A stretch of 39,533 nt of DNA from contig JAFRXH010000015.1 of NCBI GenBank assembly GCA_017437785.1, positions 1-39,533 of the forward strand. Direction: 5' to 3'. Positions 31,924 to 39,533 of the stretch are shown piece after piece (positions within the stretch are counted from its first letter, which is position 1; each line of letters starts with the position of its first letter). The position numbers and the translations under genes were made by a program. This DNA comes from Lachnospiraceae bacterium. Its GTDB lineage: Bacteria; Bacillota; Clostridia; Lachnospirales; Lachnospiraceae. Below the pieces are notes generated by a model. It was not told the origin of the DNA and did not search any database. It was given only the letters and a program-made list of their open reading frames with translations.

Positions 31924-33579
31924 ATGCATCCGGACAAGATAAAACCCATGCTTTTCAGCAACATGAAGCATTACAGCGGCAAGCAGTTCATCACGGATGT
32001 GATAAGCGGTATCATAGTGGCGATAATAGCCCTGCCCTTATCCATAGCCCTTGCACTCGCATCCGGCGTAAGCCCTGAGCAGGGTCTTTATACTGCTATA
32101 ATAGCCGGTTTTATCATATCTTTCTTAGGCGGCAGCCGCGTTCAGATAGCAGGCCCCACAGCAGCATTTGCCACCATAGTAGCCGGGATCGTAGCAAAGA
32201 ACGGAATGGACGGCCTTATACTGGCCACGATAATAGCCGGCGTTCTTCTTATAATAATGGGTCTGTTAAGATTAGGCGGTCTGATCAAGTTTATCCCTTA
32301 TACCATAACCACAGGTTTTACTTCCGGTATAGCCGTGACGATACTCATCGGGCAGCTCAAGGATTTCTTCGGTCTGACATATCCCGAAGGGACGATCACC
32401 ATAGAGACCATGGATAAGGTCAAGGCTGTAGGCCTTAATATTAATACGCTAAATCCTTATGCTCTCCTGGTGGGCGCCGTATGCCTTTTAATACTCATCA
32501 TATGGCCTAAGATAAGCGAGAAGATCCCCGGATCCCTCATCGCCGTTATCGCAGGCATTCTTATGGTCAGATTCTTAAAGCTTCCCGTAAACACGATCGG
32601 CGATCTCTATACCATAAGCAATGAGCTTCCTTCCTTTCATCTACCGGTACTCAGCTTTGCAGCTATAAAGGAAGTTGCGCCTGACGGCTTTACAATAGCT
32701 GTCCTTGCTGCCATAGAGTCTCTTCTTTCCTGCGTGGTCGCAGACAGTATGATAAATTCACATCACCGTTCCAATATGGAACTTATAGCACAGGGCGTCG
32801 GCAATATCGGTTCCGCGCTCTTTGGCGGTATCCCCGCTACAGGCGCTATCGCGCGTACTGCTGCAAATATCAAAAACGGCGGCCGCACTCCCATAGCAGG
32901 CATGGTTCATGCGATCGTGCTGGTACTGGTACTTGTAGTCCTGATGCCTTATGCCGCGCTTATTCCCATGCCCACGATAGCAGCGATACTTTTCATGGTG
33001 GCTTATAATATGTGCCAGTGGCGTACCTTCGTTCATCTGTGCAAGACTGCTCCCAAGAGCGATATCATAGTGCTGGTCGCAACTTTTGTCCTTACGGTGG
33101 TTTTCGACCTGGTCATCGCGATAGAGATAGGCATGGGTCTTGCTCTGGTGCTTTTTATGAAGCGTATGAGCGAGGAGACCCAGGTCAAAGGCTGGGTATC
33201 CTACGATCCCGAAGAGGATCCCGACGGTCCGGCCTTAAAACCTCTTCCCAAACATGTAAGGGTATATGAGATATCGGGCCCCATGTTCTTCGGAGCAGCC
33301 GACCGTATCATTTCCATAGGTTACAGTGAAAATACAAAAGTCATCATCCTTCGTATGCGTGGTGTACCCGCGCTGGATGCCACCGCAATGCATGCCATAG
33401 AAGAACTTCATGCACGTTGCAGTGCAAACGGGATCACAATGGTATTCTCACATGTCAACACCCAGCCCATGCACACGATGGAAAAGAGCGGATTCATAAA
33501 AAAAGCAGGGGCAGAAAACTTCCGCCCCCACATAGACGATGCTATAGCACGTGCCGCAGAACTGGCAGCCTCTAAGTAG
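31924..33579 (+). CDS. SulP family anion transporter with STAS domain
   Basis: 551 aa, AAAGGAA before the ATG. About 10-12 membrane segments start near residue 25, with family landmarks SPEQGLYTAIIAGF and GGSRVQIAGPTAAF. The C-terminal ~110 residues form a STAS domain (MFFGAADRIISI, RMRGVPALDATAMHAI). SulP proteins carry sulfate, bicarbonate or dicarboxylates; the substrate cannot be read from sequence. It is the only complete plus-strand gene in the window, convergent with the DHH gene and divergent from the protease. Confidence 0.93.
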   Translation: MHPDKIKPMLFSNMKHYSGKQFITDVISGIIVAIIALPLSIALALASGVSPEQGLYTAIIAGFIISFLGGSRVQIAGPTAAFATIVAGIVAKNGMDGLILATIIAGVLLIIMGLLRLGGLIKFIPYTITTGFTSGIAVTILIGQLKDFFGLTYPEGTITIETMDKVKAVGLNINTLNPYALLVGAVCLLILIIWPKISEKIPGSLIAVIAGILMVRFLKLPVNTIGDLYTISNELPSFHLPVLSFAAIKEVAPDGFTIAVLAAIESLLSCVVADSMINSHHRSNMELIAQGVGNIGSALFGGIPATGAIARTAANIKNGGRTPIAGMVHAIVLVLVLVVLMPYAALIPMPTIAAILFMVAYNMCQWRTFVHLCKTAPKSDIIVLVATFVLTVVFDLVIAIEIGMGLALVLFMKRMSEETQVKGWVSYDPEEDPDGPALKPLPKHVRVYEISGPMFFGAADRIISIGYSENTKVIILRMRGVPALDATAMHAIEELHARCSANGITMVFSHVNTQPMHTMEKSGFIKKAGAENFRPHIDDAIARAAELAASK

Positions 33580-33590
33580 GCTGCCTATTT
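33564..33590. terminator. Shared terminator hairpin between convergent SulP and DHH genes
   Basis: GGCAGCC (33564-33570) pairs with GGCTGCC (33579-33585) around an 8-nt loop, followed by TATTTTA on the plus strand. The stem contains the last SulP codons and touches the DHH stop codon, so the genes are only 5 nt apart. Confidence 0.7.
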
Positions 33591-35093
33591 TACTTCTTCA
33601 TACGTCCTTTCAAAAATGTTACGCGCTATGATATATACATCTTTAAGATCATCCGTACGCACAGCCATATAATCGCCCGGAACCCCCAGAAAATAATTAT
33701 CCGGATCCCAGGTCGTAAATATCTTGATCCTGTGGTCTATCTGCTTTGCATATATCCCGGTACCGCCGGCTGCAATGCAGCTCTTTGCATACGGTATCAG
33801 CTCATAGCGATCACCGTTTAAACTATCAATGATCACCGGCTTATATTCCCCCGGATAAACATAGGGATCATCAACCGGTCTGTAGCTTTTTTCGAACTTC
33901 TCCCTCTTTATCGGATATATCTCTCCGTCCACGCCGATGATTATGATAGCTTCATCATCAAGCATAACGCTTATATCACCTTCAAGCGTGCGTATTGAGA
34001 ATTTCCTGTCAGGAAGTCCTATTGTCGATGCATCCACATATCCGATCGGGACTTCTTTTTTTACATACAGCTTATGCTGTGAGATATCTTCCGGCTTTAT
34101 CCCTGCATACTTTACTTCACTGTCGCGATGGTATGTGAGCATGCGCTGCTTTATCAACGCGGCGATACTTTCGCGGTCATACTTTATGCCGTCTTTTTCC
34201 AGCAGATCGCGCTTAAGCAGGCCACCCGCTTTTACTATATGTCCGCCGCCGCCGCCATATCCCTGTGCCAGATAATCAGCCAGTTCGCTTGCCCTGACAG
34301 TTTTGATGCAGCTGCGCACGGAAATCTTCACTCCAAAATCCTGTACACTGTATACCAGGCATGTATCCACTCCGTCCACTTCCAGCAGCATATCACTTAT
34401 TATCCCCAGTATATTCGGATCGCAGGGCCTGGTCTCTACTATACCATAAGTGTATTTATCGCTGAATTCCGCTTTCTTAAGCGCATCTCCGGCTATCTGC
34501 AGTTCCTCTTTAGAGAGATTTGAATTACGCATGCTTGTTATCTCAAAATTTGAAAAGCCTGCATTATCGCGCAGATCCTTATCAGAGGGATGGGAAATCT
34601 CCACAAAATTCCCCGTATCAGTCATCAGGCCGTAATACAGAGCAGTCGCTATCTTCGGGTCATCATTGATGTCTATATCTTCCTCCTTTAACAGCTCATA
34701 TATCAGGGTAGAGCATGAGCCGTAACTGCTGCGTACTTCCGAAAGCACAGGCAGCTCGCCCGACACCTGATGATGATCTATCACGGCAATATTATCTGCC
34801 TCAAACAAAGTAACGTTACTCTCCCCGTACTGGCAGTCCACACATATCAAAAGCTCCGGTTTATCGAGCTCTGTGACATGCTCTATACCGATATCGAGCA
34901 ATTCTACCATCTTAACCAAATTGCTTTTCTGTATCCTGCTGCGGCCTCCGTATATCAGCTTTGCTTCTATATCTTTTTTCTTAAGATACCATTGCATGGC
35001 ATATCCGCATGCCAATGCATCCGCATCTGGATTATCATGGCACTGTATCACCACATCCTTATACTTTATCAGATCCGACAATCTCAAACTCAT
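33585..35093 (-). CDS. DHH/DHHA1 phosphoesterase with extra C-terminal domain
   Basis: 502 aa. The DHH domain shows H19, DAD (23-25), VDCQ (D86), DHH (106-108) and TDTGNF (D159), so the two-metal site is intact. The DHHA1 domain has GGGGGH (280-285). This is the core of NrnA-like oligonucleases and cyclic-dinucleotide phosphodiesterases. The last ~170 residues (from about 330) do not belong to either domain and are not recognised; NrnA itself is only ~320 long. It lies downstream of the TIR/DUF3021/LytTR genes with a 44-nt gap, possibly in the same operon. Substrate undetermined (nanoRNA, pAp or cyclic dinucleotide products). Confidence 0.87.
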   Translation of the reverse strand: MSLRLSDLIKYKDVVIQCHDNPDADALACGYAMQWYLKKKDIEAKLIYGGRSRIQKSNLVKMVELLDIGIEHVTELDKPELLICVDCQYGESNVTLFEADNIAVIDHHQVSGELPVLSEVRSSYGSCSTLIYELLKEEDIDINDDPKIATALYYGLMTDTGNFVEISHPSDKDLRDNAGFSNFEITSMRNSNLSKEELQIAGDALKKAEFSDKYTYGIVETRPCDPNILGIISDMLLEVDGVDTCLVYSVQDFGVKISVRSCIKTVRASELADYLAQGYGGGGGHIVKAGGLLKRDLLEKDGIKYDRESIAALIKQRMLTYHRDSEVKYAGIKPEDISQHKLYVKKEVPIGYVDASTIGLPDRKFSIRTLEGDISVMLDDEAIIIIGVDGEIYPIKREKFEKSYRPVDDPYVYPGEYKPVIIDSLNGDRYELIPYAKSCIAAGGTGIYAKQIDHRIKIFTTWDPDNYFLGVPGDYMAVRTDDLKDVYIIARNIFERTYEEVK

Positions 35094-35137
35094 ATGATCA
35101 AAACCTCTCTATACCGGTATGCTCCTGCTGATATTCC

Positions 35138-35605
35138 TCAAATACTCTTCTTTATCATATCCTTGATCGCTTTGACACGGCTTCTGGCTGCCCATGTCCG
35201 CTCGCCGTTTTCAAAAATAATCCCTATTGTTCCCGCTGTATTGATATCAAAGCACTTGACCTTATACAGATTTATTATCTCAGACTGGGATATCCTAAGA
35301 AACCTGTCCTTATTAAGCACTTCCTCAAGCGAGGTCAATGTCCTGTTGACAATATATACTTTTCCCTCTGTCTGCAGTAAGATCTTTCTTCCTTCCGTAA
35401 ATACCCTTATGATATCACGCTGGGAAAGCAATTCTATCCTTTCGGCATCGATGCCGGGTATCATGGGATAATCGCTCTCTGCCGCCTTCTCGACTGCGTC
35501 TATGATACTGTCCACACGGGCATTTTTTTCCTTTGTATATATAGTTACCTTAGGATCTGTACGGGACTCATCAAGGATCACTTCTACATCAACCATCTTC
35601 CTCAT
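35138..35605 (-). CDS. LytTR DNA-binding regulator without receiver domain
   Basis: 155 aa. A short N-terminal domain (about 1-55) then LytTR (IRVFTEGRKILLQTEGKVY, LNKDRFLRISQSEIINL, ERTWAARSRVKAI). Start overlaps the DUF3021 stop by 4 nt (ATGA). It is the second regulator of this class in the window, with the gene order reversed relative to 9770-10686. No transporter accompanies it; the neighbours are a TIR protein and a DHH phosphoesterase. Targets unknown. Confidence 0.85.
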   Translation of the reverse strand: MRKMVDVEVILDESRTDPKVTIYTKEKNARVDSIIDAVEKAAESDYPMIPGIDAERIELLSQRDIIRVFTEGRKILLQTEGKVYIVNRTLTSLEEVLNKDRFLRISQSEIINLYKVKCFDINTAGTIGIIFENGERTWAARSRVKAIKDMIKKSI

Positions 35606-36042
35606 GATCTGTCACCGTCCTGCTTTTTTTTCATAAGTTCCAGATCACGGTTCATTTCCTTAACCGAACGTTTTTCCCAAAAGTAATTCACAAGCCAGAT
35701 GATAGCATATATCACTGTTTCTATCAGCAAAAAAACTATGAGCATATCGGAAGAAAACCAGCCAAGCACCTTACATGCAAGGCAGAGCGTAAACATGACC
35801 AGTAAATAATGTATCAAAGTAGCCTTCAGGATCCCCAGGCTCTCTATCCTGTATATGGTGCTTCCACCCATTCCGACAACTCCCACCAGCATCGAGCCGA
35901 TGATCTGCGCAAGCAGGGCCGGACGATCCAGCTCCTTAGGATACCCGCCGCACATAAAAAGTACCGCCCAGACTGCAAACCCCAAAACTGCACCCAACAG
36001 TATATTTATTATGAACATGTATTTCAGCTTTTCATCGCTCAT
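35602..36042 (-). CDS. DUF3021 family membrane protein, LytTR partner
   Basis: 146 aa from ATG 36042 (MSDEKLKY). A GTG at 36048 is possible, and neither has a strong ribosome binding site. Four membrane segments (about 9-28, 41-60, 70-90, 98-118), then a charged tail rich in K, E and D. It follows the TIR gene by 34 nt without a clear promoter, so it is probably co-transcribed. Likely regulates or senses for the LytTR protein, as in the other pair. Confidence 0.82.
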   Translation of the reverse strand: MSDEKLKYMFIINILLGAVLGFAVWAVLFMCGGYPKELDRPALLAQIIGSMLVGVVGMGGSTIYRIESLGILKATLIHYLLVMFTLCLACKVLGWFSSDMLIVFLLIETVIYAIIWLVNYFWEKRSVKEMNRDLELMKKKQDGDRS

Positions 36043-36076
36043 AACCACACCATTAATACCTGATCCATACTAACGC

Positions 36077-39000
36077 TTAATCAATATTGTAGGTCTCTTT
36101 TTCTTCATCACTTAAGGAAGAATCCGGGAACTGTCGCTTATACTCCTCATACAGCTCGGAAACATTCATGTAAGTAGTGTAAAACTGTTTGCCGTTTTTT
36201 CTCTGTATAAAACCGTTTTCCTCCGGGATATAAACCATGGCCACCGGAATATTCGCTATCCTCTTGTAGCTTTCTGTCTCCAGCAGATATATCCCGTTTA
36301 TGTCAAGTAATGCCAGATACTTACCATCAGCGGAGTACCAGACATTTCTAATAGTATAGGAAATATCAAATGATGACACCCACTGGTTTTTCTCCAAAGA
36401 CCAGATCCGTACTTTATAGTCATCACCCTGCGTTATAAGATATTCGCCATCTAAAGAAAAGCGCATAAACAGACGTTCCGTAGCTCCAAAAGGCAGCTCC
36501 TCTATCACTCTGTCTGAATTATTCTCTATTATCCTTATCTTATCATCCAGACAGCACATTGCCGTAAAACGCCCGTCGGGACTTAATATAAGAAACGGCT
36601 TGGAAGAAAGATTCGACACCTGCCTTAATCTTTCTCCCTCAATATCTATACGCTCCCCCGTAGCTATATCAACATAATAAAGATCGGTACCCACCTGGGA
36701 GATGTAGAGCCTTTTCAGATCATCTGTCGTTACCGCTCTTCTTATATTCTCATCGGCTTCATATTGAAAGACAACGCTATGCGTGGCAACATCGATTACA
36801 TATGCTTTATTGACGCTATATACTGTCAGATATGAAGCTTTATCGCTTATGGTACCTGTAGATATTCCCGACTTATCAATTCCCATATCCTTGAATTTAA
36901 AGCTCTCTGATCTCCCTGCTACAGGATCTACAAGGATCATCTCATCTTTGGTAAAAATAAGATGTTTATCCTCATAATAAGCAGAGTCACAGACAAATAA
37001 TCCCGGATCGAAAGTATATATACTATCACCGTTTCTGTCCAGATAGCAGAAAGTCTCCACCCCTGTCATGTCACCCATGGAATAATAAGCCCCTTTGTCA
37101 TTCCATCCCACGCAATACTGGTCCCTTACACTATCATCCAGAGGCGTAAGCTCATTCACCCTTTCTCTATCCGGATATCCCACGATAGTTACGTCCGCAG
37201 AAAACATGGATCTGAACACAATGTTTTCGTGAACCTGAACGGCATCGTTGATAGCTTCACCTGTATCTATAGCATCCCCTGTATACTCAATACCTGTTAT
37301 AGGATCTATCGGTACTATCCTTCCGTCATCATATCCTACATGAACAAGCCTGCTGCTGTCATCAGACATAAACACATAGATATCCTTATCAAATAAAAAC
37401 CCGTTTACAATACTGCCGTCTTCTTTATAAACAAAGAGCTTGTCCTCTATGCCAAACATTATCACACTCTCCTTTGTACCGTTCCCGTCATCGTAACGTC
37501 CGGATGAAAGAAAAGTTCTGAACAGCCCCAGGCTTTTTATCTTAATATCAGAATCTTTAGACCATATAAGCTCTCCGGCAGGCGAATAGAGTTCCAGATA
37601 TAATCTGCCCGCATCCCCTTCAAGCAGAAAATCTTTTTCGCATCCGAAAACCGCTATGTTCCCATCTTTCGTCAACCCCATCTTAAATATACTTTTTCCG
37701 GGAAACTGCACACCGATAACACTCTTATCGTTAATGTTTATAAACGAAATGTATGTATTATGATCCACACCATCCGCATGTATACAAACGTATACCCCGG
37801 CATCCGCATTTAAACAAGTTTTCTTTGAAAACTCGTCATCCACCTCTTTATCGTATGTATCTATCAATATACCGTTTCTAGTATCATATCGCTGGATATA
37901 CTTAGGAAAGACAACAAAAGCCTCGTTATTTTCCGGTGAAAAATCCGCATATCTGACAATATCCGGCATATCTTCTTTCCAGACGATATTACCCTGATTA
38001 TCATATCTGTACAGACTCTCGGTAGTCGCAAGATATATGCTGTCTTCGTCCGCATCCTCATTTACAATGTTGGTATAGTAATCATTATCCTGTAATGTAT
38101 GTGCTACATACATATCTTCCTTCCAGCCGTCCACTGTCCAAACATGCAGATTATGGCTTGAATCTTCGGTGATCAATCTTTTGCCGTCACTGCTTAGTTT
38201 CAGATCACGTACGATGAAATCATGATGCAGATTCCTGTCGGAAGCAATAGTTGTAGGATAATCGTATACCCTAAGTGCATTAGCCAGAGCATATTCCGCC
38301 TCCGGTACATAAGGACGTTCATTTCCTTCCGCGGGGATAGCCTCTGCCGCAACCATCACGGCCGCCTCTCTTTTTCCTTTTGTTAAAAGAGACAACGATG
38401 TCTCAGCATAAAACCTTGACTGGTTTTTCAGCTTATCCTGATATTCCTCCATTATTTCATTGGCCAGCTGCGTTTTTTCTTCCGCCAGCTCCCCCATCTG
38501 CGTCGCCAGCTGTGCTTTCTCATCAGCCAGCTTTTTCATGTCATCGGCTACCCTGGCATTATATACACCGAACAAAGCACCGGCCAGGGCAACTACTCCG
38601 GCCAGGGCCGATATCTCGATAACCATCCTTCTGATAAAACGTTCCCGGTGTCTCTGCTTCAGATCATCATAAGAACATCCAAGTATCGGCGCCGCAAGCC
38701 GCAAAAGTTCCGTATTAAATTTCCTGTTTCTCTCCTGCCTGGTCTCACCGCGTACATCCGCTGCGAGCGGCTCAACGGTATTACCGTCATCGTCGATAAG
38801 AAGCTGTTTGGGAAAACTCTCCTCCGGCTCGCCTTCGATGAGTATCGCCAGCACATGGCTTCGGTCATGCATGGATACAAAGGTCTCGATCTCCCTCTGG
38901 ACCCATGTGGACTCCGGCGTAAAATGCGAGCAGACTACGATAAGGTATTCGGATTCTGCCAGGGCTGCCGATATCTCTTCTGTCAGATTGCTGCCTATCG

Positions 39001-39163
39001 GCAGTTCTTCCTGATCACGGAATACCCTTTCGATCTTCTTTTTTCCGGAGCTCTCACGCACGGCTGCAGGAACAGGAAAGGTTTCAAGTCCCTTATGGAG
39101 TTTCTTAGCCATCTCCATATCCAGCGGCATATGACGGTAGCTTATAAATGCATCGTATTTCAC
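36077..39163 (-). CDS. TIR-domain membrane protein with coiled coil and WD40-like propeller
   Basis: 1028 aa from GTG 39163 (MKYDAFISYRH), chosen because AAGGAGG lies 5 nt upstream. A TTG at 39229 coincides with the predicted transcription start. TIR domain ~1-150 with YDAFISYRH, EELPIGSNL and TWVQREIETF; E91 aligns with the catalytic glutamate of SARM1-type NAD hydrolases. TM 181-200, coiled coil about 205-245, a helical stretch to about 310, then ~700 residues of WD40-like blades (VRDLKLSSDGKRLI, VRIWSLEKNQ, VWYSADGKYLAL). The propeller follows a single TM, so either TIR or propeller faces outward depending on topology; an internal TIR is more likely. Possible sensor-NADase or defence protein; function unproven. 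Confidence 0.82.
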   Translation of the reverse strand: MKYDAFISYRHMPLDMEMAKKLHKGLETFPVPAAVRESSGKKKIERVFRDQEELPIGSNLTEEISAALAESEYLIVVCSHFTPESTWVQREIETFVSMHDRSHVLAILIEGEPEESFPKQLLIDDDGNTVEPLAADVRGETRQERNRKFNTELLRLAAPILGCSYDDLKQRHRERFIRRMVIEISALAGVVALAGALFGVYNARVADDMKKLADEKAQLATQMGELAEEKTQLANEIMEEYQDKLKNQSRFYAETSLSLLTKGKREAAVMVAAEAIPAEGNERPYVPEAEYALANALRVYDYPTTIASDRNLHHDFIVRDLKLSSDGKRLITEDSSHNLHVWTVDGWKEDMYVAHTLQDNDYYTNIVNEDADEDSIYLATTESLYRYDNQGNIVWKEDMPDIVRYADFSPENNEAFVVFPKYIQRYDTRNGILIDTYDKEVDDEFSKKTCLNADAGVYVCIHADGVDHNTYISFININDKSVIGVQFPGKSIFKMGLTKDGNIAVFGCEKDFLLEGDAGRLYLELYSPAGELIWSKDSDIKIKSLGLFRTFLSSGRYDDGNGTKESVIMFGIEDKLFVYKEDGSIVNGFLFDKDIYVFMSDDSSRLVHVGYDDGRIVPIDPITGIEYTGDAIDTGEAINDAVQVHENIVFRSMFSADVTIVGYPDRERVNELTPLDDSVRDQYCVGWNDKGAYYSMGDMTGVETFCYLDRNGDSIYTFDPGLFVCDSAYYEDKHLIFTKDEMILVDPVAGRSESFKFKDMGIDKSGISTGTISDKASYLTVYSVNKAYVIDVATHSVVFQYEADENIRRAVTTDDLKRLYISQVGTDLYYVDIATGERIDIEGERLRQVSNLSSKPFLILSPDGRFTAMCCLDDKIRIIENNSDRVIEELPFGATERLFMRFSLDGEYLITQGDDYKVRIWSLEKNQWVSSFDISYTIRNVWYSADGKYLALLDINGIYLLETESYKRIANIPVAMVYIPEENGFIQRKNGKQFYTTYMNVSELYEEYKRQFPDSSLSDEEKETYNID

Positions 39164-39235
39164 TTCATCCTCCTTAGTGAGCCGGTAACGGTCTTTATCA
39201 TGCAATAGCCGGGATCTGCTTTCCCACAAACAAAT

Positions 39236-39264
39236 ATGATACCATTTTTGCGGCCGGTGTGCAA
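39236..39264 (-). promoter_or_regulatory. Promoter of the TIR gene
   Basis: TTGCAC (39264-39259), 17-nt spacer, TATCAT (39241-39236). Start point near 39229, giving a ~65-nt leader before the GTG start. Confidence 0.65.
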
Positions 39265-39315
39265 TGTCAGCCCTATACCTTGCAGAGCAGGCTGTTAAAT
39301 GCTAATATTCTGATC

Positions 39316-39533
39316 ATGGATAATAAAGAAACGGTTTTTTACCTTGGAGAAAAAGATAAGACCGGGGATATCCGTTTTCAGCTGATCATCGTAATGCTCT
39401 TTGCTATAGGCATCCCATCGTGGATCGTCATGATCATGTCGGGCGTCAATATAGCATTGGCGCTGATCCTTCTGGCACTTTTTATTGCGTTTTGCGCCGT
39501 CGCCTTAAAACTGAATTCTGCCTCCTTCAAAAG
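39316..39533 (+). CDS. 5' part of a small membrane protein gene, cut by the window edge
   Basis: Open from ATG 39316 to the window end (72 codons, no stop). Begins MDNKETVFYLGEKDKTGDIR, then two hydrophobic segments (about 22-42 and 45-65), the first with GIPSWIVMIMSG. The ribosome binding site is weak. Divergent from the TIR gene. Family not recognised. Confidence 0.55.
   Translation, partial: MDNKETVFYLGEKDKTGDIRFQLIIVMLFAIGIPSWIVMIMSGVNIALALILLALFIAFCAVALKLNSASFK

Overview
The window looks like chromosomal DNA of a Gram-positive anaerobe of the class Clostridia, most likely Lachnospiraceae. The basis is moderate GC content, strong AAGGAGG ribosome binding sites, LytTR/DUF3021 regulator pairs, FtsX-type two-gene ABC transporters, an M13 peptidase lipoprotein, an InlB-repeat surface protein and a TIR/propeller membrane protein. 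This placement is inferred from gene families only. No plasmid, prophage, CRISPR array, rRNA or canonical tRNA was seen. Nearly all genes lie on the minus strand. The exceptions are a gene tail at the left edge, a SulP transporter, and a membrane protein cut by the right edge.

Read in the direction of minus-strand transcription (right to left), the layout is as follows. (1) 39163-33585: a TIR-TM-coiled-coil-propeller protein, a DUF3021 membrane protein, a LytTR regulator and a DHH phosphoesterase. The DHH gene converges on the plus-strand SulP gene (31924-33579), and the two share a hairpin terminator. (2) 31716-28521: an HtrA-type membrane protease and a zinc-finger ClpX, each with its own rho-independent terminator, separated by REP-like repeats. 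(3) 27881-25758: a secreted, membrane-anchored surface protein with an 18-bp (PGEEDG) tandem repeat, behind a consensus promoter. (4) 25659-19719: a tight operon of two divergent ClpX-like unfoldases that lack the zinc domain, a membrane diguanylate cyclase and a MATE exporter. (5) 19552-12363: an M13 peptidase lipoprotein, an FtsX permease with its ATPase, then a LytTR response regulator and a GHKL histidine kinase. (6) 12223-9770: an ABC-2 exporter (ATPase and permease) with a LytTR/DUF3021 pair. (7) 9668-2092: an OmpR-type response regulator and histidine kinase, an ABC ATPase and FtsX permease, and a beta-lactamase-fold hydrolase. (8) 2014-218: two tRNA-like RNA elements in the leader of a DUF2828/von Willebrand A gene.

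The window is rich in envelope-stress and peptide-export circuits. Three transporter modules each carry their own regulator, and in each case direct repeats with helical-turn spacing sit just upstream of the transporter promoter: 11-bp period for the OmpR-type module, 21-bp period for the two LytTR-type modules.

The most novel-looking part is the left end. A TROVE-like DUF2828 protein is preceded by two tandem RNAs that have T-arms (one also has a D-arm and acceptor stem) but no usable anticodon arm. This is reminiscent of Ro60/Rsr with tRNA-mimicking Y RNAs, but built on a different protein family. The second candidate is the set of three ClpX-type unfoldases within 7.4 kb. Two of them have swapped the zinc-binding domain for unrelated N-terminal regions while keeping the ClpP-docking IGF loop.
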